A stretch of DNA of 64,000 bases from a bacterium (GTDB taxonomy: Bacteria > Patescibacteriota > Microgenomatia > UBA1406 > GWC2-37-13), in assembly GCA_029573715.1 (NCBI GenBank), contig JAKQDR010000165.1, forward strand, positions 88,766 through 152,765. Direction: 5' to 3'. This document shows positions 34,363-42,018 of the stretch, one piece after another. The first letter of the stretch is position 1. Each line of letters opens with the position of its first letter. Both the position numbers and the translations under genes were made by a program. The notes beneath the pieces were generated by a model that was not told the origin of the DNA, did not search any database, and was given only the letters and a program-made list of their open reading frames with translations.

Positions 34363-34956
34363 ATGCATGATTTCTCAATCATCAAGCGCCACGCACGAGG
34401 ACTGGTCGAGTCGCACATACACAACCGGGGTCTACGCAATCACTGTTACGCTGTTGGATTTGCTATGCGCGGTCTCGCCGAACATTTTCATGATGATGCC
34501 GACTTGTGGGAGATTATTGGCATATTGCATGATGCCGATTGGGAAGAAACAAAAGATGCGGTCGATCAGCATACTCGCAAAACAGTGCAATGGATTGCTG
34601 ATGCATTAAAAGACCACGACCCTACACAAATAGCAATAATTGTCCGCACCATTTTGTCTCACAATTATCAAAGTAACGGCGAAGCGCCGCCATCAAATGT
34701 TAGGGAATGGTCTCTGTACTGCTGTGATGAACTGACGGGGCTTATTGTGGCAAATGCCCTCATTATGCCTTCACGCAAATTAGCCGATGTCACCGGAGAA
34801 TCCGTGCTTAAAAAAATGAACAGTAAATCATTTGCCGCAGCCGTCGATAGGTCAAGTATTCGTATGTGCGAAGAAAAACTTAGCATCCCTCTCCCTTCGT
34901 TTATTCAAATTATCCTGCATTCCATGCAAAAGAACGCTCCAGAGCTTGGTCTATAG
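34363..34956 (+). CDS. HD-domain metal-dependent phosphohydrolase
   Basis: A 197-residue protein with the HD signature: NHCYAVGFAMRGLAEHF followed by IIGILHDADWEE (His-Asp pair) and a later SHNYQSNG and CCDELTGL segment typical of the HDIG-type hydrolases with a conserved Asp. Members cleave nucleotides or cyclic dinucleotides; the substrate is not evident. TAAAAT at 34345-34350 lies 12 nt before the ATG. It stands between lysS and a HAD phosphatase on the same strand. Confidence 0.82.
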   Translation: MHDFSIIKRHARGLVESHIHNRGLRNHCYAVGFAMRGLAEHFHDDADLWEIIGILHDADWEETKDAVDQHTRKTVQWIADALKDHDPTQIAIIVRTILSHNYQSNGEAPPSNVREWSLYCCDELTGLIVANALIMPSRKLADVTGESVLKKMNSKSFAAAVDRSSIRMCEEKLSIPLPSFIQIILHSMQKNAPELGL

Positions 34957-34974
34957 TCACAATCTTAATCTCAC

Positions 34975-34983
34975 TGTTATAAT
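34975..34983 (+). promoter_or_regulatory. Extended -10 of the HAD phosphatase gene
   Basis: TGT-TATAAT (34975-34983) predicts a start at 34990, next to ATG 34991. A nearer ATG at 34982 lies within the hexamer. Confidence 0.65.
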
Positions 34984-34990
34984 GCATTTT

Positions 34991-35635
34991 ATGAAGTACA
35001 AATATCTGTTATTTGACTTAGATGGGACGCTCGTGGATACATATGATGCGGTTCTTGGTGCCATTCAAGATACCCTCAGACATCACCAACTTCCCCCCGT
35101 TGAACGTTTTGCACATTCAAAGGGGTATAAAGACATTTATAAAAGTTACATGCATCTTGTCGATCGTGCTGTTTTAAGAAAAACCCATTTAGACATGCAG
35201 AAGAACCACTTTCACAAGAATACCCTGTTTCCTGCAGTACAACATACGCTTCAGAATCTTAAAGAAAAAGGAGTCCGTATGGGCCTTATCACATCAGGAA
35301 ACAAACCAAAGGTAATGCATGTCATAACCATGCTTGAGATTAAAGATTATTTCGAATATATTGTCACTGAACACGATGTAGAAAACACCAAACCTCATCC
35401 CGAACCGTTTGAAAAAATATTCGCCGGAATGGGTTTAGGCCACACCGATAAGTTGCACACCCTCATGATTGGCGATACGGAGGCCGATATCGTGGGCGCG
35501 CGCGATTTCGGAATAGACTCAGTGGCAGTGACATACAGCGCGTATGGAAAAGACGTAAACATGTATGGCCCTACATACAGTATTGACTCGTTTGAGCAGT
35601 TATTGCCTATTATTTTCCCTTCTCATGTCACGTAA
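34991..35635 (+). CDS. HAD-family phosphatase (PGP/pyrophosphatase-like)
   Basis: A 214-residue haloacid dehalogenase-type phosphatase. Motif I is LLFDLDGTLVDTYDA at the N-terminus, followed by a small helical cap, motif II GLITSGN, motif III Lys in ENTKPHPEPF, and motif IV MIGDTEADIVGARDFG. This arrangement fits phosphoglycolate phosphatase or nucleotide pyrophosphatase families; the exact substrate is open. The stop overlaps the start of the HIT gene by 11 nt. Confidence 0.85.
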   Translation: MKYKYLLFDLDGTLVDTYDAVLGAIQDTLRHHQLPPVERFAHSKGYKDIYKSYMHLVDRAVLRKTHLDMQKNHFHKNTLFPAVQHTLQNLKEKGVRMGLITSGNKPKVMHVITMLEIKDYFEYIVTEHDVENTKPHPEPFEKIFAGMGLGHTDKLHTLMIGDTEADIVGARDFGIDSVAVTYSAYGKDVNMYGPTYSIDSFEQLLPIIFPSHVT

Positions 35636-36029
35636 ATATACGATTTTTGAAAAAATCATGGCCGGTGAGATTCCTGGATACAAAGTGTGGGAAGACGACA
35701 AGCATTTTGCCTTCTTGGACATTTCCCCTTTTGCACCGGGGCATACACTGGTCATTCCCAAAACACCGGCACCCTATCTTTTTGAAATGCCTGAATCAGA
35801 CTACCAACACCTTATGCTCGCAAGCAAAGCTGTGGCTCAAATCTTAAAACGGGCGTTTGATGTTCCTCGTGTAGGTGTTATCGTGGCGGGATTTGGCGTT
35901 GAAGACCATGTACATGTCCATCTCATCCCGATACATAATGAGGGCCAGCTCCTGGGAGGCCCACACACCGTCTCAAAAGAAGAGCTCAAACAGGTACATG
36001 AGCGCATTATGCGCTCTCTTAATGCATAA
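35625..36029 (+). CDS. HIT-family nucleotide hydrolase/transferase
   Basis: A 134-residue histidine triad protein. It begins YTIFEKIMAGEIPGYKVWED, which is the HIT start, and carries the triad HVHVHLIPIH near residue 95. HIT proteins hydrolyse nucleoside phosphoramidates such as AMP-lysine or dinucleoside polyphosphates. Its ATG is inside the end of the HAD gene and its stop lies 15 nt before serS, suggesting an operon of small housecleaning enzymes. Confidence 0.92.
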   Translation: MSRKYTIFEKIMAGEIPGYKVWEDDKHFAFLDISPFAPGHTLVIPKTPAPYLFEMPESDYQHLMLASKAVAQILKRAFDVPRVGVIVAGFGVEDHVHVHLIPIHNEGQLLGGPHTVSKEELKQVHERIMRSLNA

Positions 36030-36031
36030 GG

Positions 36032-36037
36032 TATAAT
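36032..36037 (+). promoter_or_regulatory. -10 box of serS
   Basis: TATAAT at 36032-36037 predicts a start at 36044, directly before ATG 36045. Confidence 0.7.
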
Positions 36038-36044
36038 TTCACAT

Positions 36045-37307
36045 ATGATCTCACTTGATGCGCTTAAAGCCGATCCACAGGCATATAAAAATGCGGCAAA
36101 AAACAAAAATCGCGAAGTCGACATTGATCGCATACTTCAACTTGATGAACAAGTTAGATCCCTTGAAATCCAAATTCAAGATCTTCGCACGCAGCGCAAT
36201 AAACTTGCTGAGCTCGGAAAAACAGACCCTGAAGGTTTCCGTGTCAAAGGAAAAGAGATAAAAGATACGCTCAAACAAATCGAAGACACACTCAACACTC
36301 AGCATTCACAGCTCAATGCATTATTGTCTTTCGTACCAAACACTCCTTTCCCCGAGGTTCCTGTGGGCCCTGATGACAGCGGTAATGTCGAGATTAAAAA
36401 AGTGGGGAATGTGCCGCAGTTCGATTTTACTCCCAAAGACCATCTTACACTGGGAAAAGAATTGGATATTATCGATACGGAGCGCGGATCAAAGGTTTCC
36501 GGATATCGAGGATATTTTCTGAAAAACCAAGCTGCGGTTTTGCATAATGCAGTGCTTCTCTACGTAATGCAAAAACTTATGACGAAAGGGTTTACGCCCA
36601 TTATTGCGCCTTCAATTGTTAAAAAATTCACGCTTTTTGGGTCTGGCCATCTGCCTTGGGGCGAAAAAGAACTATACAAACTGAATGGAGACGATGACGA
36701 TGCTTACCTCTCTGCTACGGCAGAGATACCGGTGACCGCCTATTTCAGCGGTGAGGTAATTAAGAATGACAATCTGCCGAAAAAATTCGTGGCCTTTTCT
36801 CCTTGCTACAGAAGCGAGGCTGGTTCTTATGGCAAAGATACCAAAGGATTATATAGGCTTCATGAATTTTTCAAGATAGAGCAGGTGGTGCTTGCTGAAA
36901 ATAATGATGAAGCAGCTCGAAAACTACATGAAGAACTTCAAGAGAACTGTGAAGAAATACTTCAAGATTTAGAGTTGCCCTATCGTGTGCTTCTTATGTG
37001 CACCGGAGATATGGGCGAACCTCAAATGAAAAAGTATGACACCGAAACCTGGATGCCGAGTCGCAATAGCTATGGCGAAACCATGAGCAACTCCATTATG
37101 GGGGACTTTCAAACACGCAGACTAAACATTCGATATAAGACAAAAGATGGAAAGACAGCATATTGCTATTCACTCAACAACACCGCACTCGCCTCCCCAC
37201 GCATCCTCATTGCGCTTCTTGAAAACCATCAACAGAAAGATGGGTCTATTTTGATACCTAAAAAGCTTCAGGTGATATGTGGGTTTTCCAATATTAAAGC
37301 AAAATAG
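36045..37307 (+). CDS. serS: Seryl-tRNA synthetase
   Basis: SerRS charges tRNA-Ser and tRNA-Sec type substrates. The 420-residue enzyme has the N-terminal antiparallel coiled coil that grips the long variable arm (about 25-110), then the class II core: ATAEIPVTAYFSGEVI, motif 2 region FSPCYRSEAGSYGKDTKGLY, and motif 3 region NNTALASPRILIALLENHQ. The length is standard. A TATAAT box makes it leaderless. The next gene starts 2 nt after its stop. Confidence 0.97.
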   Translation: MISLDALKADPQAYKNAAKNKNREVDIDRILQLDEQVRSLEIQIQDLRTQRNKLAELGKTDPEGFRVKGKEIKDTLKQIEDTLNTQHSQLNALLSFVPNTPFPEVPVGPDDSGNVEIKKVGNVPQFDFTPKDHLTLGKELDIIDTERGSKVSGYRGYFLKNQAAVLHNAVLLYVMQKLMTKGFTPIIAPSIVKKFTLFGSGHLPWGEKELYKLNGDDDDAYLSATAEIPVTAYFSGEVIKNDNLPKKFVAFSPCYRSEAGSYGKDTKGLYRLHEFFKIEQVVLAENNDEAARKLHEELQENCEEILQDLELPYRVLLMCTGDMGEPQMKKYDTETWMPSRNSYGETMSNSIMGDFQTRRLNIRYKTKDGKTAYCYSLNNTALASPRILIALLENHQQKDGSILIPKKLQVICGFSNIKAK

Positions 37308-37308
37308 T

Positions 37309-37926
37309 ATGACACTGTTTTATGTCGTGCGTCACGGCGAAGCAACAGGAAATGTGGATAATATTCTTATGGGGCACTATGATTGCCCTCTCACAAAAAA
37401 AGACCGGGAACAGGCAATAAACGTCCAAAAAAAACTAAATTTTATCTCTTTTGATTATGTATTTACTTCAGATTTAACTCGTGCATACGAGACAGCAAAA
37501 ATCATAACATCACCCAGAGGAATGAAAGTTTTGAAAACAAAAGCCCTCAGAGAGAGGTATTGTGGTGAATTAGAGGGCGTGTCAAAAGATGTTCTTAATA
37601 AGCGATACAAAAAAGAAGTTGAGCTGCTTCAAAAACAAAGCATGACTAAAAAAATGAATCATCGGTATGTAGCAACTGAAGAATCAGGGCGAGAAGTGGT
37701 CAATAGAGTTTTAAGCTTTTTCGCAGAAGTAGCAACACAATATCCCAATGCAACAGTGCTTGTCGTATCTCATTCTGGAGTCATAGGAAATTTCCTCAGC
37801 CATATCGACCAACACCCCTATGACGGCATGTTTGGTGCTGCAAAAATGGAGAACGGGGGATATATCAAATTCGAGTCAGACGGACATCGTTATGACATCA
37901 AACAAATCTTTGGAATGCAGGCATAA
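37309..37926 (+). CDS. Histidine phosphatase (phosphoglycerate mutase-like)
   Basis: A 205-residue member of the branch 1 histidine phosphatase superfamily. The catalytic motif FYVVRHGEATGN is at the N-terminus with the phospho-accepting His in RHG; the second His is in VVSHSGVIGNFL. The usual acid residue lies in LRERYCGELEGV. It could act on phosphoglycerate or on cofactor-type phosphates; no specificity residues decide it. It abuts serS and converges with the prepilin peptidase gene. Confidence 0.85.
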   Translation: MTLFYVVRHGEATGNVDNILMGHYDCPLTKKDREQAINVQKKLNFISFDYVFTSDLTRAYETAKIITSPRGMKVLKTKALRERYCGELEGVSKDVLNKRYKKEVELLQKQSMTKKMNHRYVATEESGREVVNRVLSFFAEVATQYPNATVLVVSHSGVIGNFLSHIDQHPYDGMFGAAKMENGGYIKFESDGHRYDIKQIFGMQA

Positions 37927-37942
37927 AGCTATTCTCCCAAGA

Positions 37943-38740
37943 CTACTGAACCGGCATCCGCATAATATTTTGTGCTAAGCGCATTATCTGTGCGCCCCAT
38001 ACAAACATCATCCACGCACCAAAAAGTAAAAAGGGGCCAAAAGCGATATGTGATTTTCTGTTGGCCTTATGCAGAAGCATAAGCATAACCCCATATGCTG
38101 CACCAACAAGAAATGCAATATATACCCCAAGTAGCCCTTGCCAAAGCCCGAGCCACAAGCCTAAGGTCATTTGCATTTTAACGTCACCAAAACCCATACC
38201 TCCCCCACCGGTCACCAAATACAGAATGAGAATTGGTAAGGCAACAATTAGCGCTTGTCCAAAAAGATCAACGCTCAACACACCCATCCCCAAATGGAAT
38301 ATAAGCACCCCGACAAACAACGCAAGCTGCAAACTGTCGGGAATGATACGATGTCGAAAATCAATGATGGTTATTGCAATAGACGATGCGGTGACAATTA
38401 ATAGACCAAACAGGCTAAGCACGCGCGTGGGAATAATAATGGCATAGCCGGTGAGATACCAATACGTCACCAACGCAAACGATGCTCCTGTCGCAAGTTC
38501 AACCAGCGGATATTGCAGAGATAGTTTGGCACGACAACACGTACTCTTTCCCCGTTGCCAAATATACGAAAAAATTGGGACCAGCTCCATAATGCGAAGC
38601 GTTCTTCCACATCCATCACAATGAGATCTACCCCTCACATGGGCACCCAGTGGAACCCTGTCAATCACGACATTGAGAAAGGAACCGATGATAAGCCCTT
38701 GTAGCAGCGCGTATATGCTGAAAAACCAATGGAGCATCAT
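37943..38740 (-). CDS. pilD: Type IV prepilin peptidase
   Basis: A polytopic aspartic protease that removes leader peptides of type IV pilins and may methylate the new N-terminus. The 265-residue protein has the N-terminal GSFLNVVIDR block, a cytoplasmic cysteine loop (CDGCG ... TCCRAKLSLQYPLVE, where the second pair is adjacent rather than CxxC), and the two catalytic aspartates in TIIDFRHRIIPD and GFGDVK. About seven hydrophobic segments follow. An extended -10 (TGC-TATACT) makes it leaderless. Partners PilN and PilO are encoded at 52.5-53.7 kb. Confidence 0.9.
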   Translation of the reverse strand: MMLHWFFSIYALLQGLIIGSFLNVVIDRVPLGAHVRGRSHCDGCGRTLRIMELVPIFSYIWQRGKSTCCRAKLSLQYPLVELATGASFALVTYWYLTGYAIIIPTRVLSLFGLLIVTASSIAITIIDFRHRIIPDSLQLALFVGVLIFHLGMGVLSVDLFGQALIVALPILILYLVTGGGGMGFGDVKMQMTLGLWLGLWQGLLGVYIAFLVGAAYGVMLMLLHKANRKSHIAFGPFLLFGAWMMFVWGAQIMRLAQNIMRMPVQ

Positions 38741-38747
38741 GCGTATC

Positions 38748-38756
38748 AGTATAGCA
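38748..38756 (-). promoter_or_regulatory. Extended -10 of the prepilin peptidase gene
   Basis: Minus-strand TGC-TATACT (hexamer 38748-38753) starts transcription at about 38741, next to ATG 38740. Confidence 0.6.
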
Positions 38757-38773
38757 GTTTAATAAATCAAATA

Positions 38774-41215
38774 TTATGGTGTGTTTTGAGCACTATTTGT
38801 TTCCTTACGAGGGGTGGGCATAGCGCAAGGCATCGAATTCTCCGTACCGACCACAAACACCTCTTGCGTTCCCATACATGGTTTCTGAATGATGTTTGCT
38901 GGGGGATCATACCAGTCACTTATGCCAAAAGACTTCTCCTCAATAAGGTAGCGCATGACTCTGTTCCAAATAGGGGCCGCACCAGTCACTCCGGATGTTA
39001 AATAGGGATTCATAGGAGTTTGGTCGTTGTTCCCCACCCAAACCACCACCAGATAGTCAGGAGTATACCCAATGGTCCAATTGTCTTTTTTGTAATCAGT
39101 TGTGCCTGTCTTAACAGCCACTTTGTGTCCGGATATCTCAATTTGAGAATTGGCTCCAAACGCAGCCATGCGCGCTTTATTGTCTGACAAGATATCTGAA
39201 ACAATATACGCATATGATGGATCGATAAGCTGAATAGTCTGATTATCATACAGACTCAGGCGAACTCCCTTTCTGCCTATCATGCTGATAATGGGTGAAA
39301 GCGGCGCTTTTTTCCCTTGATTGGCCAATACGCCAAATGACTGGGCCATATCAAGCATTGTTACCTCTCCCCCTCCAAGCGCCAAAGAAATGCCATACTG
39401 AGAAGGATCTTGCCAAGTAGATATGCCCAATGCACGTGCAAAATCAATAAAATCAGACACGCCAATTCTATTTAATACCTTTACCGCAGGTATGTTGTAT
39501 GAGTTTGCAAGGGCATTGCGCAGGGTAATGCGACCATGAAACCTGCCATCATAATTGACTGGTTTATATATTTCACTCTCACTAATTTGAAATACCGTGG
39601 GTGTATCTTCAAGAATAGATGCCGCGGTGTACCCCCTTTGTAAGGCATACGCGTATAAAATCGGCTTAATTGATGAACCGGGCTGTCGCAGTGCGGTTGT
39701 AACATTAAACTCACCCTCAGAATTTCCAAAAAAGTTCACGGAGCCTACCATTGCTAATATTTCTCCCGTCGAAGGACGTGTCACCAAAACGGCCCCATTG
39801 GTCACATTTAATCCGCTTATTGCAGCAAGCTCTTCCTGCAGTATTTGTTGTGCTCTTGTTTGAATGTCCATATCGAGAGTCGTGCGGATCATGTATCCCC
39901 CTTGGTACAAGTCGTTTTTCTCAACATAATTTTCTAAAAACTTTTGTACATAAAAAACAAAATGGGGTGCTTGAATGGGAATAATGTCTGCAATGATTGC
40001 GGGCTGCTCTGCTATAGCGAGTTCAAATTCTTCAACGGTGATAAAATTTTGACTAAGCATTTCTTGTAATACCTGATCGCGCCTGCCAACCGCAAGTTCA
40101 ATGTCAGTGAAGGGAGAATATGTGGTGGGCGCTTGAGGGAGTCCGGCGAGTAAAGCCGCTTCTGCAAGAGTCAAATCTTGTGCACTTTTTCCAAAATACT
40201 TCCTACTCGCCTCTTCGATGCCATACACAGAACCACCATAGGGAACCTGATTAAGATACATCTCCAGTATCTCATCTTTAGAAAATAGTTTTTCAGTTTC
40301 AAGTGCAATGATTATTTCTTTGATTTTGCGAACGAGCGTGCGCTCAGGAGTAAGCAGTGACGTTTTGACAAGCTGTTGCGTGATGGTTGATCCACCCTGT
40401 AAACCTTGGTTTCTTAAATACGTATCACGAAGGGCCCTTACGATGCCACTTATGAGTGAAACACCGTTGTGAGAATAAAAATCTTTATCTTCAATGGCAA
40501 TGGTCGCTTTTGTGACATATGATGGAAGTGTGCTTAATGTGACCGGCGTGCGTTTTTGATCTTTGTAAAAATCAAAAAGAAGCTCACCGTTTCTATCGTA
40601 TACGTGGCTTGTGAGCGCATAATTCACTTTTCCTATATCACGAGGGCTTGGTAAATTAGTATAAAAACGATACGCTTCATACAAACCGAAGCTCATTCCC
40701 GCAATAAGAAATACAATAAACAAGAGTCCGTATAGTGCAAGTCGAGGCTTTTTTGATGGATGGTGTGGCACGATAATCTCATCCCTGGAAGCTTTACGTT
40801 TAAGCGCCTGTCCCATACGCCAATGCGTTATACGCGAACGCAGTAATCCGTGCATATAGCGTGCATCCGTATGAATTTTCCCCTGCAATGCATGAGCATA
40901 CGCGTAAACAGTGTATGCCACACGTCGAACAAGCTTGACTACAGCATTTCCTTTCGCAGTAGCCCACATGAACAATTGATGGAGTGCTCGATAAATGATT
41001 TCAAGCCATAATTTCGTATTTCGTTTGAAAATTCCACCGCTGTGGCGCGCAACATATCCCAACGCTCGTATATGGGCCCATGTAAAGTAATGAATTTTGC
41101 GAATTATTAAGAGGGTATTTTCACCGAGTAAAATAAATAGAGTTACAATTGCAATAAGTACGCGAGCGAAAATGGAGACAAAAAAAGAATAGAGCTTGCG
41201 CAGAGACGTTGCCAT
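38774..41215 (-). CDS. Class A penicillin-binding protein (PBP1A-like)
   Basis: A bifunctional peptidoglycan polymerase and transpeptidase of 813 residues. A long, basic, partly hydrophobic N-terminal region (1-160, with a segment at about 15-35) precedes the main membrane anchor (about 160-182). The GT51 domain follows (AIEDKDFYSHNGV with the catalytic Glu, GGSTITQQLVK). The transpeptidase domain has SSIK near 511, SNSYN-like ANSYN and KTGTT. The extended N-terminus is unusual. It follows the sortase gene, and its own TATAAT starts transcription at the ATG. Confidence 0.93.
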   Translation of the reverse strand: MATSLRKLYSFFVSIFARVLIAIVTLFILLGENTLLIIRKIHYFTWAHIRALGYVARHSGGIFKRNTKLWLEIIYRALHQLFMWATAKGNAVVKLVRRVAYTVYAYAHALQGKIHTDARYMHGLLRSRITHWRMGQALKRKASRDEIIVPHHPSKKPRLALYGLLFIVFLIAGMSFGLYEAYRFYTNLPSPRDIGKVNYALTSHVYDRNGELLFDFYKDQKRTPVTLSTLPSYVTKATIAIEDKDFYSHNGVSLISGIVRALRDTYLRNQGLQGGSTITQQLVKTSLLTPERTLVRKIKEIIIALETEKLFSKDEILEMYLNQVPYGGSVYGIEEASRKYFGKSAQDLTLAEAALLAGLPQAPTTYSPFTDIELAVGRRDQVLQEMLSQNFITVEEFELAIAEQPAIIADIIPIQAPHFVFYVQKFLENYVEKNDLYQGGYMIRTTLDMDIQTRAQQILQEELAAISGLNVTNGAVLVTRPSTGEILAMVGSVNFFGNSEGEFNVTTALRQPGSSIKPILYAYALQRGYTAASILEDTPTVFQISESEIYKPVNYDGRFHGRITLRNALANSYNIPAVKVLNRIGVSDFIDFARALGISTWQDPSQYGISLALGGGEVTMLDMAQSFGVLANQGKKAPLSPIISMIGRKGVRLSLYDNQTIQLIDPSYAYIVSDILSDNKARMAAFGANSQIEISGHKVAVKTGTTDYKKDNWTIGYTPDYLVVVWVGNNDQTPMNPYLTSGVTGAAPIWNRVMRYLIEEKSFGISDWYDPPANIIQKPCMGTQEVFVVGTENSMPCAMPTPRKETNSAQNTP

Positions 41216-41232
41216 AGGGCGATTATACCCTA
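41213..41232 (-). promoter_or_regulatory. PBP1A promoter flanked by a 6-bp inverted repeat
   Basis: Minus-strand TATAAT (41222-41227) with the start at the A of ATG 41215 and a TTGATT -35 17 nt upstream. ATAGGG and CCCTAT flank the hexamer, the second arm running into the start codon, as at secA. Confidence 0.6.
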
Positions 41233-41246
41233 TAGTAATAGTTCAA

Positions 41247-42002
41247 TCAAGTTCTTTTGAAGGGGATATGCTTGAGCTTACTTCGAACCACCAGTCTATT
41301 CCAGTATGTTCCCGGAGGAACACATGTAATCAAGGTCATATATGAAGCGTCATATCGAGGCTCAAGCACTGATATTTGCTCAGGCTTAACCACAAACATA
41401 TCAAAAATCTCATATTCGTATTCCTGATTGTTGTATGTGACAAAAAAGTTGTCACCCTTTTTCAAATCGGGGACTCGAGTAAAGATACTCTTGTAGTCTT
41501 TGACATCATACATCTGTGGAAGGGTTGAATGACCAAAAATATTGACTGAGCCATACTCTCCGGGTGCAGTCGTTGGCAGATAGTGAATAAGGCTTTGAGA
41601 TAAATCGTCTCCACCCACAACAATCTTTGCGTTTTGTATGCCTAATTTCGGTATAGAGAGCCAATACTCTCGAGATATTGAACTGCTATTTGGCATGGGG
41701 GCCTGCGGCCTATTGGGAAACCAATCGGACAGCTGTAGAAATTCGCGCATATTTTGAGAAAGTGTCGTTGTTTCCCCAAGTATTGCTCTTACTGAGTATG
41801 CATCATCCCCGTATGAAACCTCGGGACTTAAAACGGGTATCTGGGCGATATAGCGGGTGCGGAGTTCATAGGAGATAATAGGATAAAGCGCCCACATTAG
41901 AAATCCTATACCTATGGTCATCGTTACATAAGAAGCGAATCTTAGTGTCAGATTAGCAATAGAAACAGATTTTTTGACATATCGATAACGGGCCATATAC
42001 AT
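41247..42002 (-). CDS. Sortase
   Basis: A cysteine transpeptidase that attaches or cross-links surface proteins. The 251-residue protein has an N-terminal membrane segment (about 18-42), a linker, and the sortase beta barrel with the catalytic His in VNIFGHSTLP, the Cys in MTLITCVPPGT and Arg in YWNRLVVRSKL. GATTAT with 6 nt to ATG 42002 favours this start over a TTG further upstream, which would overlap the next gene upstream. A likely substrate with a sortase-type tail is encoded at 50915-52282. Confidence 0.92.
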   Translation of the reverse strand: MYMARYRYVKKSVSIANLTLRFASYVTMTIGIGFLMWALYPIISYELRTRYIAQIPVLSPEVSYGDDAYSVRAILGETTTLSQNMREFLQLSDWFPNRPQAPMPNSSSISREYWLSIPKLGIQNAKIVVGGDDLSQSLIHYLPTTAPGEYGSVNIFGHSTLPQMYDVKDYKSIFTRVPDLKKGDNFFVTYNNQEYEYEIFDMFVVKPEQISVLEPRYDASYMTLITCVPPGTYWNRLVVRSKLKHIPFKRT

Positions 42003-42018
42003 ACAAAGATAATCTAAA